Made by a program: the position numbers and the translations under genes. Of a stretch of 35,484 bases of DNA, positions 14,380 to 23,060 are shown one piece after another (the first letter of the stretch is position 1; every line of letters begins with the position of its first letter). The notes below the pieces were generated by a model. That model ran no database searches. It was not told the DNA's origin and was given only the letters and a program-made list of their open reading frames with translations. This DNA comes from a virus, in the IMG/VR virus record IMGVR_UViG_3300008740_000456, positions 1 through 35,484 of that record. The stretch is one strand, 5' to 3'.

Positions 14380-15063
14380 ATGTCATTAATAACCGAGAAG
14401 TATGAATACAAGAAGATGTCACGATCCATACTTGAAGGTAGAAGAGTATATCAAACTCCAGACGGAGACAAATTAGCAAGTGTCACAACAATCCTAGACG
14501 ATACTAAAGACAAAACTCATTTAAACAAGTGGCGTAAAAAAGTAGGTCACGAAAAAGCTAAAGAAATAACTGCTGAAGCAACTACTGTTGGAACTTCAAT
14601 GCATAAACATCTTGAACATTATGTAAACAATGGTGAATGGAAGAAACCTGGTTCTAATCCTTATCATCAACAGGCTTTTAAAATGGCGCAAAAAATATAT
14701 GAAAATGGATTAAAAGATATTAATGAAATATGGGGCAGTGAAGTTGGATTATATTTTCCTAAAATTTATGCTGGTACAACTGACATATTAGGAGAATATA
14801 AAGGTATGCCTGCTATTATAGACTTTAAACAGTCAAACAAGCCCAAACGTGAAGAATGGGTTACAGATTACTATTTGCAGTTAGTGGCTTATGCAGAAGC
14901 ACATAATGAAGTGTACGGCACTAATATTAACCAAGGACACGTATTTTTATGTTGTAGGGATCTTACATACCAACAATTTAACATAACACCTGAAAACTAC
15001 AATGATTATAAAGATATGTGGTGGAAAAGGGTGGAGCAGTACTATATTAAACATACGAACTAA
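14380..15063 (+). CDS. PD-(D/E)XK exonuclease-like protein (RecB/MGME1 type)
   Basis: 227 residues with the nuclease core in order: an early helix VGTSMHKHLEHYV (about 70-82), E121 (WGSEVGLY), D135 (AGTTDILGEY), D148-F-K150 (AIIDFKQSNK), and the motif-IV-type helix DYYLQLVAYAEA with Q167. This is the layout of RecB-like and Cas4/MGME1-like single-domain exonucleases that degrade or trim DNA ends. No cluster cysteines of the Cas4 type are seen. A role in phage recombination or host DNA breakdown is likely. Start ATG 14380 lies 6 bases after the NifU-like gene. Confidence 0.82.
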   Translation: MSLITEKYEYKKMSRSILEGRRVYQTPDGDKLASVTTILDDTKDKTHLNKWRKKVGHEKAKEITAEATTVGTSMHKHLEHYVNNGEWKKPGSNPYHQQAFKMAQKIYENGLKDINEIWGSEVGLYFPKIYAGTTDILGEYKGMPAIIDFKQSNKPKREEWVTDYYLQLVAYAEAHNEVYGTNINQGHVFLCCRDLTYQQFNITPENYNDYKDMWWKRVEQYYIKHTN

Positions 15064-15084
15064 ATTTCAAAAGACGATACAGTC

Positions 15085-15092
15085 GATAAATA
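15085..15092 (+). promoter_or_regulatory. Late-type promoter-like octamer GATAAATA
   Basis: GATAAATA followed by TAAAATAA, 19 bases before the ATG of the beta-helix protein, with AAGGA in between as Shine-Dalgarno. Confidence 0.42.
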
Positions 15093-15111
15093 TAAAATAA
15101 TAAGGACATAT

Positions 15112-16740
15112 ATGGCTATTGTATCGATATCAAGAATACAGATTAGACGAGGTAAAAAGAACGCAGGTTCTGGTTTACCCCAACTTGCAGGTGGTGAATT
15201 TGGATGGGCAGTCGATTCTCAAGAATTATACTTGGGTAATGGCTCTGTATCTGAAGGTGCACCTAACGTTGGAAATACTAAAGTTTTAACAGAACACGAT
15301 AACTTATTTCAATTAAGCAATCAATACATTTACCTAAATGGATCTACTGTACAAACAGGAACAACTGCATTAAATCATACTAAAAGAGATTTACAATCTA
15401 GACTAGATGATTTAGTTAGTGCTAGATCATTTGGTATTACTGGAGATGGTACAGATGTAACAGATGCTTTACAAAGAGCAATAGATCAATTATTTTGTAA
15501 CCCGGCAACTGTAGGAAATGAAACAAGCAGAGTTACACTTCATCTTCATGCTGGAGTATATGTTATTAACGGAACATTACACCTTCCACCTTTTACAAAC
15601 ATTCAAGGAGATGGTAGTGATAAAACTGTTATAAAACAAAATGGAAGTTTTACAACTATTGTTGCAGTAAACGGAATTAGAGTTCCAGGTGACAGTTCAA
15701 CTCACTTTGCACAAACAACTACTCTTAACCAACCAAGACACATTTCAATTAAAGGTTTAACAATTGAACATACAACTAGTCATGCATATTTTGGAATGCA
15801 ATTAGATAATGTTACTAATAGTATTTTTGAAGATGTTAAATTAAAAGGACCATGGACTACAGGAACAGCAATTCAAAATGGTGCTGAAGCAGGAATTAAA
15901 TTAACAAGTTTAAGTTCTGTTGTTACTAGTTCAAATAATAATTTTAACAACTTTTATGTAGATGGTTGGAGCAATGGAATAATTTCAGATAATGATATTG
16001 TTAATAATACTTTTACAAACAGCATATTTGAAAATTTAGGATATGGTGTAGTATGGGGCAGAGGTACAAATTTAGGAAATGTAGCAATGGCTACAGGACC
16101 TATTAACAATGCTATTACTAATTCAAGATTTGCTAACATAGATAAAAATGGTTTTTGGGTTAAAGAAGGTTATGGAAATGTTAGTGCAAATAATTCTTAT
16201 GCATTAGTTGGAAATGATGGTGGTACAGAAAATGGACCAATATCTGGAGTAATTAAATTTGAATCTAAAAATAATTCATCTCACACAGATCACTTTACTA
16301 GAACAAAAGTTTTATCATCTGATACTGCAAATTTATCTAACGTTGCATACATTCCAGAGATAGAAGGAAAGTTTGCAGGTACTTTTTCATATACGTTTGA
16401 TGCTTCAGTAGGTTATGTACCAACTACACAAAGATTATTTAGATTACCAGCAGATTCAAATAAAAAATATAAAATTGATTACACATATCTAAGCAATACA
16501 GTTAACGCAACAAGACATGGTGAATTAAATGTAATGCTTAATATAGCACAAGGTACAACTAAAATTGCAGATGAATACAATTACGATGGTGATGTAGCAT
16601 ATCAAACTAATTTAGAATTTACAACTGCATTATCAGACGAAAATGGTGACGCAACAAAGGAAACTTTGGTATTTTATGTTAAAAATACTACTGCTGGAGA
16701 CAATGCAGGCTTACTTTTCCACGTTTCGGTTCTTTCTTAA
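15112..16740 (+). CDS. Tail/appendage protein with pectate-lyase-like beta-helix
   Basis: 542 residues. The N-terminus (SRIQIRRGKKNAG, then LPQLAGGEFGWAVDSQELYL) is the short module seen at the start of phage fibre and tropism-determinant proteins. Then SFGITGDGTDVTDALQRAID (about 105-124) marks the entry of a pectate-lyase-3-type right-handed beta-helix, with Asn/Thr/Ile-rich coils to about residue 430. The last about 110 residues form a separate beta-rich C-terminal domain (NATRHGELNVMLNIAQG). Likely role: virion appendage that binds or cleaves a host surface polysaccharide. No catalytic residues can be assigned by eye. Confidence 0.82.
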   Translation: MAIVSISRIQIRRGKKNAGSGLPQLAGGEFGWAVDSQELYLGNGSVSEGAPNVGNTKVLTEHDNLFQLSNQYIYLNGSTVQTGTTALNHTKRDLQSRLDDLVSARSFGITGDGTDVTDALQRAIDQLFCNPATVGNETSRVTLHLHAGVYVINGTLHLPPFTNIQGDGSDKTVIKQNGSFTTIVAVNGIRVPGDSSTHFAQTTTLNQPRHISIKGLTIEHTTSHAYFGMQLDNVTNSIFEDVKLKGPWTTGTAIQNGAEAGIKLTSLSSVVTSSNNNFNNFYVDGWSNGIISDNDIVNNTFTNSIFENLGYGVVWGRGTNLGNVAMATGPINNAITNSRFANIDKNGFWVKEGYGNVSANNSYALVGNDGGTENGPISGVIKFESKNNSSHTDHFTRTKVLSSDTANLSNVAYIPEIEGKFAGTFSYTFDASVGYVPTTQRLFRLPADSNKKYKIDYTYLSNTVNATRHGELNVMLNIAQGTTKIADEYNYDGDVAYQTNLEFTTALSDENGDATKETLVFYVKNTTAGDNAGLLFHVSVLS

Positions 16741-16846
16741 TAGAAATTTTCTTAGATAATTATAATATGATACTTTAACTAACAACCTTTAGTTTTAGTG
16801 CCATATTAACCATTTAAATTTTTACAAAAAACGAAGCAAATATAAA

Positions 16847-16875
16847 TTGACAAAAACAAAAAAATTGCATATAAT
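16847..16875 (+). promoter_or_regulatory. Consensus sigma-70 promoter for the nrd operon
   Basis: TTGACA (16847-16852), 17 bases, TATAAT (16870-16875): a perfect consensus. It lies in the 207-base gap (16741-16947), which has no gene. An AATAAATA box (16895-16902) follows, so later transcription may also start here. Confidence 0.82.
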
Positions 16876-16947
16876 AAGCTAATCATCAATATAAAATAAA
16901 TAGTACTTTAAAGGATACATCGGACAGGGACAAAACAGAAAAATATA

Positions 16948-19353
16948 ATGGAAACTACTACTACAACTCAGGCGTATTCACAGATTAAGGTACAAAAACG
17001 TAAAGGCAAACTAGAAAAATTAGATATTAATAAAATTCATTTTGTAGTTGAAGAAGCTTGTAACGATTTACCTGGTGTTAGTTCATCCCAAATAGAGATG
17101 AATGCTAATATTCAATTTTATGATGGAATAACGACTAAAGGAATTCAACAAATCCTAATTAAATCAGCAAATGATTTAATAACTCTAGACCAACCTAACT
17201 ATCAATACGCCGCGGCAAGATTACTTTTATATGATGTACGTAAAGAAGCACACGGACAATATGAATATATGCCTTTGTCTAAATTAATTGAAAGAAATTG
17301 CGAATTAGGTGTTTATGACAAAGACATCATGGAAAAATATTCTAAAACAGAATCAAAAAAACTTAATTCTTGGATACGAAGAGACAGAGATTTAAATTTC
17401 ACTTATGCTGGAATAAGACAAGTAGTAGACAAATATCTTGTACAAGATAGAAGTACAGGACAATTATACGAAACACCACAAGATATGTATATGATGATTG
17501 CGGCAACCTTATTTGCTAACTATCCAGAAAAAAATAGATTACAATATGTTAAAAGATATTATGATGCAATATCACAATTTAAAATTAATATTCCAACACC
17601 AGTAATGGCAGGAGTTAGAACACCTATTAAACAATTCGCAAGTTGTGTTTTAGTTGATAGTGATGATACTTTGCCATCAATTTTTTCTAGTGATATGGCA
17701 ATCGGTTTATATGTGGCACGTAGAGCAGGTATAGGAATTAATGCAGGACGCATAAGAGGAATTAATTCTAAAATAAGAGGTGGAGAAGTTCAACACACAG
17801 GCGTGATTCCGTTTCTTAAAAAGTTCGAAGCTACAGTTAGAAGTTGTACCCAAAATGGAGTACGTGGTGGAAACGCAACTGTACACTTTCCTATATGGCA
17901 CCAAGAAATTAAAGACATTATAGTTCTTAAAAATAATAAAGGAACCGAAGACAATAGAGCTAGAAAAATGGATTACTCAATTCAAATTTCTAAATTGTTT
18001 TATGAAAGATTTATTACTGAAGGAGACATTACATTATTCTCTCCACACGAAGTACCTAGTTTAATGAAAGCCTGGGGCACACCTAAATTTGATGAACTAT
18101 ATTTAAAATATGAAAAAGATAAATCAATTGACAGTAGAAAAGTATCTGCACAAAAATTATTCTTTGATATATTAAAAGAAAGAGCAGAAACAGGCAGAAT
18201 TTATATTATGAATATAGACCATTGCAATACTCACTCATCCTTCAAAGACAGAATAACAATGTCAAACTTATGTCAAGAAATTACACTACCTACAAGACCT
18301 ATTCAACACATTGATGATGAAAAAGGAGAAATTGCACTTTGTATTCTTTCAGCAATTAATGTTGGAACAATAAGTGACGTATCAGAATTAGAACCAATTT
18401 GCGATTTAACTGTAAGAGCTTTAGATGAAATAATTGACTATCAAAATTATCCAGTTAAGGCGGCAGAAATTAGCACTAAAGCAAGACGTTCTTTAGGAGT
18501 TGGTTATATTGGATTAGCACACTATCTAGCAAAACAAGGTTACAAATATAGTGAACAAGGTGCTTGGGATGCCGTTGATAGATTATCTGAAGCATTTCAA
18601 TATTATCTATTAAAAGCTAGTAACGAATTAGCACAAGAAAAAGGAAAATGTTCTAAATTTGATAGAACAACATATGCAGATGGTCAATTACCAATAGACC
18701 ATTATAAAAAAGATGTTGATAAAATTGTACCACACAAACAAAGAATGGCGTGGGAGGCTTTAAGAAAAAATATTTTAAAACACGGATTAAGACACTCAAC
18801 ATTAACAGCTCAAATGCCAAGTGAAAGTTCTTCCGTAGTCAGTAATGAAACAAACGGAATTGAACCACCTAGAGCAATATTATCAATTAAGAAAAGTAAA
18901 AAAGGTCCATTGAAACAAATAGTTCCAGGTTATCCTAAACTTAAAAATGCATATACTTTACTTTGGGATATGGAAAATAATGATGGATATATTAAAGTTG
19001 TTTCAGTTATGCAAAAATACTTTGACCAAGCAATTAGTGGTAATTGGAGTTATAATCCATTACACTATGAAAATAATGAAGTTCCTTTATCTGCAATGGC
19101 AAAAGATATGCTTAACGCATATAAATTTGGATGGAAAACTTCTTACTACCAAAACACTTATGACTTTAAAGGTGAGGAAGAAGATGTTCAACCAGCAGGT
19201 ATTGATACTAGCGAAATTTATGACCATTTAAAAGAAAAACCAATTACTGGTATAAATGGTGATGCAAAAATTAACGGAGAAGCATCGAAAGAGAAGGTTG
19301 CCGAATTAGTAGAAACAAATTCAGGAGAAGACTGTGATGCTTGTACTATATAA
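16948..19353 (+). CDS. nrdA: Ribonucleotide reductase class Ia, large subunit
   Basis: Reduces ribonucleoside diphosphates for phage DNA synthesis together with NrdB. An ATP-cone is at the N-terminus (VQKRKGKLEKLDINKIH), for allosteric activity control. Active-site elements are visible: the first redox Cys in FASCVLVD, the N-x-C-x-E triad in MSNLCQEITLPT, the partner Cys in LCILSAINVG, the radical-transfer Tyr pair in SYYQNTYDF, and the C-terminal shuttle cysteines in EDCDACTI. Length 801 against about 760 in E. coli; the extra part is a polar linker before the CxxC tail. nrdB follows at once. The tail would be re-reduced by the glutaredoxin at 21060. Complete and probably functional. Confidence 0.97.
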   Translation: METTTTTQAYSQIKVQKRKGKLEKLDINKIHFVVEEACNDLPGVSSSQIEMNANIQFYDGITTKGIQQILIKSANDLITLDQPNYQYAAARLLLYDVRKEAHGQYEYMPLSKLIERNCELGVYDKDIMEKYSKTESKKLNSWIRRDRDLNFTYAGIRQVVDKYLVQDRSTGQLYETPQDMYMMIAATLFANYPEKNRLQYVKRYYDAISQFKINIPTPVMAGVRTPIKQFASCVLVDSDDTLPSIFSSDMAIGLYVARRAGIGINAGRIRGINSKIRGGEVQHTGVIPFLKKFEATVRSCTQNGVRGGNATVHFPIWHQEIKDIIVLKNNKGTEDNRARKMDYSIQISKLFYERFITEGDITLFSPHEVPSLMKAWGTPKFDELYLKYEKDKSIDSRKVSAQKLFFDILKERAETGRIYIMNIDHCNTHSSFKDRITMSNLCQEITLPTRPIQHIDDEKGEIALCILSAINVGTISDVSELEPICDLTVRALDEIIDYQNYPVKAAEISTKARRSLGVGYIGLAHYLAKQGYKYSEQGAWDAVDRLSEAFQYYLLKASNELAQEKGKCSKFDRTTYADGQLPIDHYKKDVDKIVPHKQRMAWEALRKNILKHGLRHSTLTAQMPSESSSVVSNETNGIEPPRAILSIKKSKKGPLKQIVPGYPKLKNAYTLLWDMENNDGYIKVVSVMQKYFDQAISGNWSYNPLHYENNEVPLSAMAKDMLNAYKFGWKTSYYQNTYDFKGEEEDVQPAGIDTSEIYDHLKEKPITGINGDAKINGEASKEKVAELVETNSGEDCDACTI

Positions 19354-19364
19354 TAATACAACTT

Positions 19365-20465
19365 ATGAGCAAATCAGTATTCAATAAAAACGAAATAAAT
19401 TTCACAAAAGAACCTATGTTTTTTGGTGCGGACCAAAATGTACAAAGGTATGATATATTTAAATATCCACAATTTGATAAACTTAATCAAACAATGCTTG
19501 GATACTTTTGGAGACCTGAAGAAGTATCTTTACAAAAAGACAGATCAGATTACGCAAATTTCAGACCTGAACAAAAACATATATTCACAGCAAATTTAAA
19601 ATATCAAACATTATTAGATAGTGTACAAGGCAGAGGACCTGCTTTAATGTTTCTTCCATATTGTTCATTACCTGAACTAGAAGGATGTATAGTAACTTGG
19701 GATTTTATGGAGGCACTTCATTCAAGAGCTTATTCACACATTATGAAGAACGTTTATCCTAATCCATCTGAAGTATTTGATACCATTTTAACAGATAAAG
19801 AAATATTAAAACGTGCTAAAACTGTTACTGAACATTATGATAATTTTGGAAGTGCGGCACAGGATTATTTTGTAAAAGGCAAAGGTGATCTTAAAGAAGT
19901 TAAAAAACAATTATATTTGGCAATGTTTAATGTTAATTTATTAGAAGGCGTTAGATTTTATGTTTCATTTGCTTGTACATTTGCATTTGGAGAACTTAAA
20001 CTTATGGAAGGTTCTGCTAAAATATTATCATTAATTGCCAGAGACGAAGCTACGCATTTAAGCCTAACATCACATATAATTAAAAATTGGCAAAAAGGTG
20101 ATGATCCTGAAATGAAAAAAATTATTAAAAGTTGTGACAAACAAGTAATTCAAATGTTTAAAAATTGTGTTGAAGAAGAAAAGGCTTGGGCAAAATATTT
20201 GTTTAATGAAGGATCTTTAATAGGATTAAATGAAAAACTTTTACACAGATACGTAGAATGGACTGGAAATAAAAGATTAAGAGCTTTGGGTTTTGATCCA
20301 ATATATGATATTCCACCATCTCAAGATCCACTACCTTGGACTAGACATTGGTTAAGTTCAAGAGAATTACAAGTTGCTCCACAAGAAACAGAAGTAGAGT
20401 CATACTTAATTGGTGGTATTAATCAAGATATAAAAGAAGGACAATTTTCTAAATTTAAATTATAA
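19365..20465 (+). CDS. nrdB: Ribonucleotide reductase class Ia, small subunit
   Basis: Carries the di-iron tyrosyl-radical centre. I start at ATG 19365 (MSKSVFNKNEINFTKEPMFF), which matches the family N-terminus; an upstream TTG inside nrdA is less likely. Iron ligands are visible: the Asp in LLDSVQGRGP, Glu/His and the radical Tyr in MEALHSRAYSHI, the Glu in LLEGVRFYVSF, and Glu/His in IARDEATHLSL. The C-terminal NrdA-docking tail is YLIGGINQDIKEGQFSKFKL. At 366 residues it is close to E. coli NrdB (376). It lies 11 bases after nrdA and overlaps the next small ORF by one base. Confidence 0.97.
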   Translation: MSKSVFNKNEINFTKEPMFFGADQNVQRYDIFKYPQFDKLNQTMLGYFWRPEEVSLQKDRSDYANFRPEQKHIFTANLKYQTLLDSVQGRGPALMFLPYCSLPELEGCIVTWDFMEALHSRAYSHIMKNVYPNPSEVFDTILTDKEILKRAKTVTEHYDNFGSAAQDYFVKGKGDLKEVKKQLYLAMFNVNLLEGVRFYVSFACTFAFGELKLMEGSAKILSLIARDEATHLSLTSHIIKNWQKGDDPEMKKIIKSCDKQVIQMFKNCVEEEKAWAKYLFNEGSLIGLNEKLLHRYVEWTGNKRLRALGFDPIYDIPPSQDPLPWTRHWLSSRELQVAPQETEVESYLIGGINQDIKEGQFSKFKL

Positions 20466-20659
20466 TGGATAAATGGGCTGACATGAATGGATTAGAAGTA
20501 CTTTGGTACCTATTAAGTAATTGGGACGAAGGTAGAGGACTTTGGTTTATAATTGGTTTCGGCTTGACAATTTTCGCAATTAGTCTTATAATAGACCATA
20601 TAGACAAAAAGAACAATACAAAAAGTAATTGGACTATTAAATACGATGGCGAAATATAA
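20465..20659 (+). CDS. Small membrane protein
   Basis: 64 residues with one clear transmembrane helix (GLWFIIGFGLTIFAISLII) and a charged C-terminal tail. The start ATG shares its first base with the nrdB stop (TAATG) and the end overlaps the next gene by 14 bases, so it is part of the nrd operon. No family recognised. Confidence 0.65.
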   Translation: MDKWADMNGLEVLWYLLSNWDEGRGLWFIIGFGLTIFAISLIIDHIDKKNNTKSNWTIKYDGEI

Positions 20660-21059
20660 TTTACTATGCACACACGACCATAAATTCGAAGGTTGGTTTG
20701 ATTCCGAAAAAGCATACCTAGATCAAAAAAAGAAAAATTTACTAATTTGCCCTATGTGTGATGATCCTAATATTAGGAGAGCAATTATGGCTCCTAGTAT
20801 TTTTAAAGCTAAAGGATCAAAAAAGAAAGACAAAGAGAACAAAGTCTTTTTTAATAGCAGACAAGCATTGAAAAATTTAAATAATTGGGTTACGAAGAAT
20901 TGTGAAAACGTAGGTCGTAATTTTGCCAAGGAAGCCAGAAAGGCATCCAAGGGAGAACGAGATGACCATATTTACGGTACTGCAACTGATAAAGAAATTA
21001 AGAAACTTCATGACGAAGGCGTAGGCGCAATTCCTATACCAGAAGTAAAGGATAATTAA
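20646..21059 (+). CDS. DUF1178 family zinc-ribbon-like protein
   Basis: The N-terminal 55 residues match the DUF1178 pattern: YNLLCTHDHKFEGWFDSEKAY, then LLICPMCDDPNIRRAIMAPS. One Cys-x-H pair and a CPMC pair are likely metal ligands. The C-terminal half is basic then acidic, with HIYGTATDKEIKKLHDEGVG, also typical. The family is common in alphaproteobacterial genomes and its function is unknown. Here it lies between nrdB and the glutaredoxin, in the nucleotide-metabolism operon, and ends one base before the next ATG. Probably acquired from an alphaproteobacterial host. Confidence 0.83.
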   Translation: MAKYNLLCTHDHKFEGWFDSEKAYLDQKKKNLLICPMCDDPNIRRAIMAPSIFKAKGSKKKDKENKVFFNSRQALKNLNNWVTKNCENVGRNFAKEARKASKGERDDHIYGTATDKEIKKLHDEGVGAIPIPEVKDN

Positions 21060-21311
21060 ATGTCAAATATAGTTTGGTCTAAAATGCAATGTCATTTTTG
21101 TGATATGGCTAAAAGACTTTTAGAACAAAAAGAAATAGTATATGAAGAAAGAATGATCGGCGATGGTTGGACTGTGGAACAATTATTAGAAGCAGTTCCA
21201 AATGTCCGTACTGTTCCTCAAGTTATCTTAGACGGAAAATTAATAGGAAGTTATGACAATTTAGTAGAACATTTTAAAAAAATAGATGAGGAGAAATATG
21301 CTAGAGATTAA
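21060..21311 (+). CDS. Glutaredoxin (phage NrdC-like)
   Basis: 83 residues with the glutaredoxin fold: active site CHFC (VWSKMQCHFCDMAKRLL), the cis-Pro loop TVPQVILDG and IGSYDNLVEHF for glutathione binding. It would reduce the NrdA C-terminal cysteines, as T4 NrdC does. It starts on the base following the DUF1178 stop and overlaps the Sm-like gene by 14 bases. The CHFC active site differs from the CPYC of host glutaredoxins, as is common in phage. Confidence 0.92.
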   Translation: MSNIVWSKMQCHFCDMAKRLLEQKEIVYEERMIGDGWTVEQLLEAVPNVRTVPQVILDGKLIGSYDNLVEHFKKIDEEKYARD

Positions 21312-21579
21312 ACCTGACCAAACAATATCAATGAAATTAAATACCGGTGAAGAAGTTATTGGAAGAGTATTAGAAATAACTGATAAAGAATTTATAATAA
21401 AACGTCCTATGATGTTAATAAGAACAGAAAAAGGAATAGGGTTAGGACCTTTTATGTTTTCAACTCCACAACATCAAGAATTCAGAATCCACAGAAATAG
21501 TATTATGGCCTACTCACCTACAGAAGTTGAAATGGCTAAAAAATATACAGAAGCAAATACAGGTCTTAAATTAACATAA
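21298..21579 (+). CDS. Sm-like (LSm-fold) small protein
   Basis: 93 residues from ATG 21298, chosen over 21286 because GAGGAG sits 6 bases before it. The segment ISMKLNTGEEVIGRVLEITD, then EFIIKRPMMLI, has the pattern of an Sm1 motif (bent beta-sheet with a conserved Gly). A second strand pair is FRIHRNSIMAYSPTE. LSm-fold proteins form rings that bind RNA; small ones occur in several phages with unknown roles. Hfq itself has a different Sm2 signature (YKH), absent here. Confidence 0.65.
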   Translation: MLEIKPDQTISMKLNTGEEVIGRVLEITDKEFIIKRPMMLIRTEKGIGLGPFMFSTPQHQEFRIHRNSIMAYSPTEVEMAKKYTEANTGLKLT

Positions 21580-21585
21580 TACTTA

Positions 21586-22176
21586 ATGAATAAAATAATA
21601 GCAACAGACTGCGACGGAGTTTTACTTCTTTGGGAAAAAGGCTTTGACGAATGGATGGCAACTCAAGGCTTTACTAAATTTGCTAAAGATCATTATAGCA
21701 TAGATATGAATTATCATTTAGGAGAAGGTCAAAGTGAAGTCTTCATAAAAGTATTCAATGAAAGTGCTTGGATGAAACATTTAGAACCTGTTGAAGGCAG
21801 TGTTGAAATAGTAAAAAAATTATCAGAACAAGGATATAAGTTTGATGTAATAACATCTCAAACTTTAGATACAAAAGCAAACCAATTAAGACGAGAAAAC
21901 TTAATGAATGTTTTTGGAGATGTGTTTAATGAAATTACATTTTTAGATCAAGGTTCTGGCAAACTAGATGTCCTGAAACGGTACAAGCCAGGAACATTTT
22001 GGATAGAAGACAAACCAAATAATGCTGAAGATGGTGCATCTTTGGATTTGAAATCATTATTGCTTGACCTTCCACACAATAGAAGCTACAATACTAATGA
22101 AACTCCGGTCCAGCGAGTTAAGAATTGGATGGAGATTTATAACGTTATAATTAAGGAGAATAAAGATCATGAGTGA
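21586..22176 (+). CDS. HAD-superfamily phosphatase, 5'-nucleotidase-like
   Basis: 196 residues with HAD motifs in order: DCDGVLL (nucleophile Asp and acid/base Asp), ITSQT (motif II Ser/Thr), K at about 120-130 (SGKLDVLKRY) and the metal acids in FWIEDKPNNAED. The short cap and size resemble deoxyribonucleotidases (NT5C type), which fits a gene beside ribonucleotide reductase. Substrate not proven. The stop overlaps the start of the next small ORF by 8 bases. Confidence 0.8.
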   Translation: MNKIIATDCDGVLLLWEKGFDEWMATQGFTKFAKDHYSIDMNYHLGEGQSEVFIKVFNESAWMKHLEPVEGSVEIVKKLSEQGYKFDVITSQTLDTKANQLRRENLMNVFGDVFNEITFLDQGSGKLDVLKRYKPGTFWIEDKPNNAEDGASLDLKSLLLDLPHNRSYNTNETPVQRVKNWMEIYNVIIKENKDHE

Positions 22177-22348
22177 GACACATCAACAGATTACTCAGGC
22201 TGTAGAAAGTTACGTTAAAGAAAACGAAGCTTTTGAAACAAAAGGAATTAAAGCCGCGGCGGCTAGAGCTAGAAAGGCCCTAGGGAATTTAGGTAAACTT
22301 GCTAAAGCTAGACGTAAAGAAATACAAGAAAAGAAAAATTCTATGTAA
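22169..22348 (+). CDS. Small basic helical (histone H1-like) protein
   Basis: 59 residues: an acidic N-terminal helix (MSETHQQITQAVESYVKEN), then an Ala/Lys/Arg helix with KGIKAAAARARKALGN and AKARRKEIQEKK. This resembles short histone-H1-like or Hc1-type proteins of bacteria and marine phages. A good AAGGAG lies 11 bases upstream. It overlaps the HAD gene. DNA binding is inferred from charge and periodicity. Confidence 0.65.
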   Translation: MSETHQQITQAVESYVKENEAFETKGIKAAAARARKALGNLGKLAKARRKEIQEKKNSM

Positions 22349-22354
22349 TCTTAA

Positions 22355-22388
22355 GTTGGCGTGGATCTAATCGATTATCCATGCCAAC
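22355..22388 (+). repeat. 12-bp hairpin downstream of the nrd operon
   Basis: GTTGGCGTGGAT pairs with ATCCATGCCAAC (one G-U) around a 10-base loop. No U-run follows directly (next bases AACACCC then TTTT), so it is at best a weak terminator; it could protect the 3' end of the operon mRNA. A CATAAATA box (22411-22418) follows, for the cold-shock gene. Confidence 0.55.
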
Positions 22389-22462
22389 AACACCCTTTTC
22401 CAGGAATTCACATAAATAATTCAGTACGATAATAATTAATAAGAAGATCACATAAGAAGAAT

Positions 22463-22672
22463 ATGGCAACAGGCAAAATTAAATGGTTTAATTCCGCTAA
22501 AGGTTTCGGATTCATCACACCAGATCAAGAAGGTAAAGACGTGTTTTTACACGTATCTGCTTTAAAGGCCTCTAATTTAAGCGACGTTCACGACGGCGAT
22601 AAAATGGAGTATGAACTGGTAGAATTCCGAGGAAGACAAGTAGCAGGAAATCTTAAACGCATTGTAGAATAA
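22463..22672 (+). CDS. Cold-shock domain protein (CspA type)
   Basis: 69 residues, a single cold-shock domain: GKIKWFNSAKGFGFI (RNP1 KGFGFI) and DVFLHVSAL (RNP2), ending AGNLKRIVE. Binds single-stranded RNA or DNA and melts mRNA structure. Full family length with all core aromatic residues. It stands alone between the nrd operon and the tmRNA. Phage copies are known, and the near-consensus sequence suggests recent descent from a bacterial gene. Confidence 0.95.
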   Translation: MATGKIKWFNSAKGFGFITPDQEGKDVFLHVSALKASNLSDVHDGDKMEYELVEFRGRQVAGNLKRIVE

Positions 22673-22717
22673 TCATCCCAACATAAAACAGCATACCAGA
22701 CTGTACTATCGATGTCT

Positions 22718-22746
22718 TTGACATATCAATAAAAAGATGTTATAAA
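22718..22746 (+). promoter_or_regulatory. Sigma-70 promoter for the tmRNA
   Basis: TTGACA (22718-22723), 17 bases, TATAAA (22741-22746). The -10 region also reads TATAAATA (22741-22748), the late-type octamer, so the tmRNA may be made throughout infection. Confidence 0.75.
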
Positions 22747-22761
22747 TATTATAGTAGACGA

Positions 22762-23060
22762 TGAAGTTTGGGTAATAAATTTCAGGGACGTCGGGGCAGT
22801 ACCGACCACCTCCACCAAATTCTTCCACGTGAAACATTTTAAGGTTTAAGTGTTTAACGGGGGTGAACTAGGATCGACCGGAATGTAAAGACAAATGGAG
22901 TTTACCTAGTAGGCACGAAGTAACGTCCAATTTATAAATGCATTAGCATTTAAACCTGAAGTGACAGTTCCAGTCAGTATTTTTGCTGACAGAGAACTGG
23001 TTGCAGTTTAATACTGCCATTTCGGAGAAAGGTTAATCTCGGCAACAGAACATAGACCAG
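22762..23060 (+). ncRNA. ssrA: Circularly permuted two-piece tmRNA
   Basis: The acceptor piece comes first: T stem GTCGG (22790-22794), loop GGCAGTA, CCGAC (22802-22806), acceptor strand CACCTCC (22807-22813) and encoded ACCA ending at 22817. After a 41-base spacer the coding piece begins GGGGGTG (22859-22865), followed by AACTAGGATCGACCGG. GGGGGUG pairs fully with CACCUCC, and the third pair is G-U, the alanine identity element. This is the alphaproteobacterial permuted plan, in which the spacer is cut out. The upstream AATTTC can pair with GGAAT of the coding piece as part of P2. The 5' end and the exact coding-piece end are estimates. The tag frame is not clear: the longest open frame ends at TAA 23009-23011, after LVAV. 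Confidence 0.88.

Noticed and set aside
22682-22760. Glutamine riboswitch or other known riboswitch, as reported in some marine phages
   Set aside because: No glnA-type conserved core or other aptamer signature was seen here or in other gaps.
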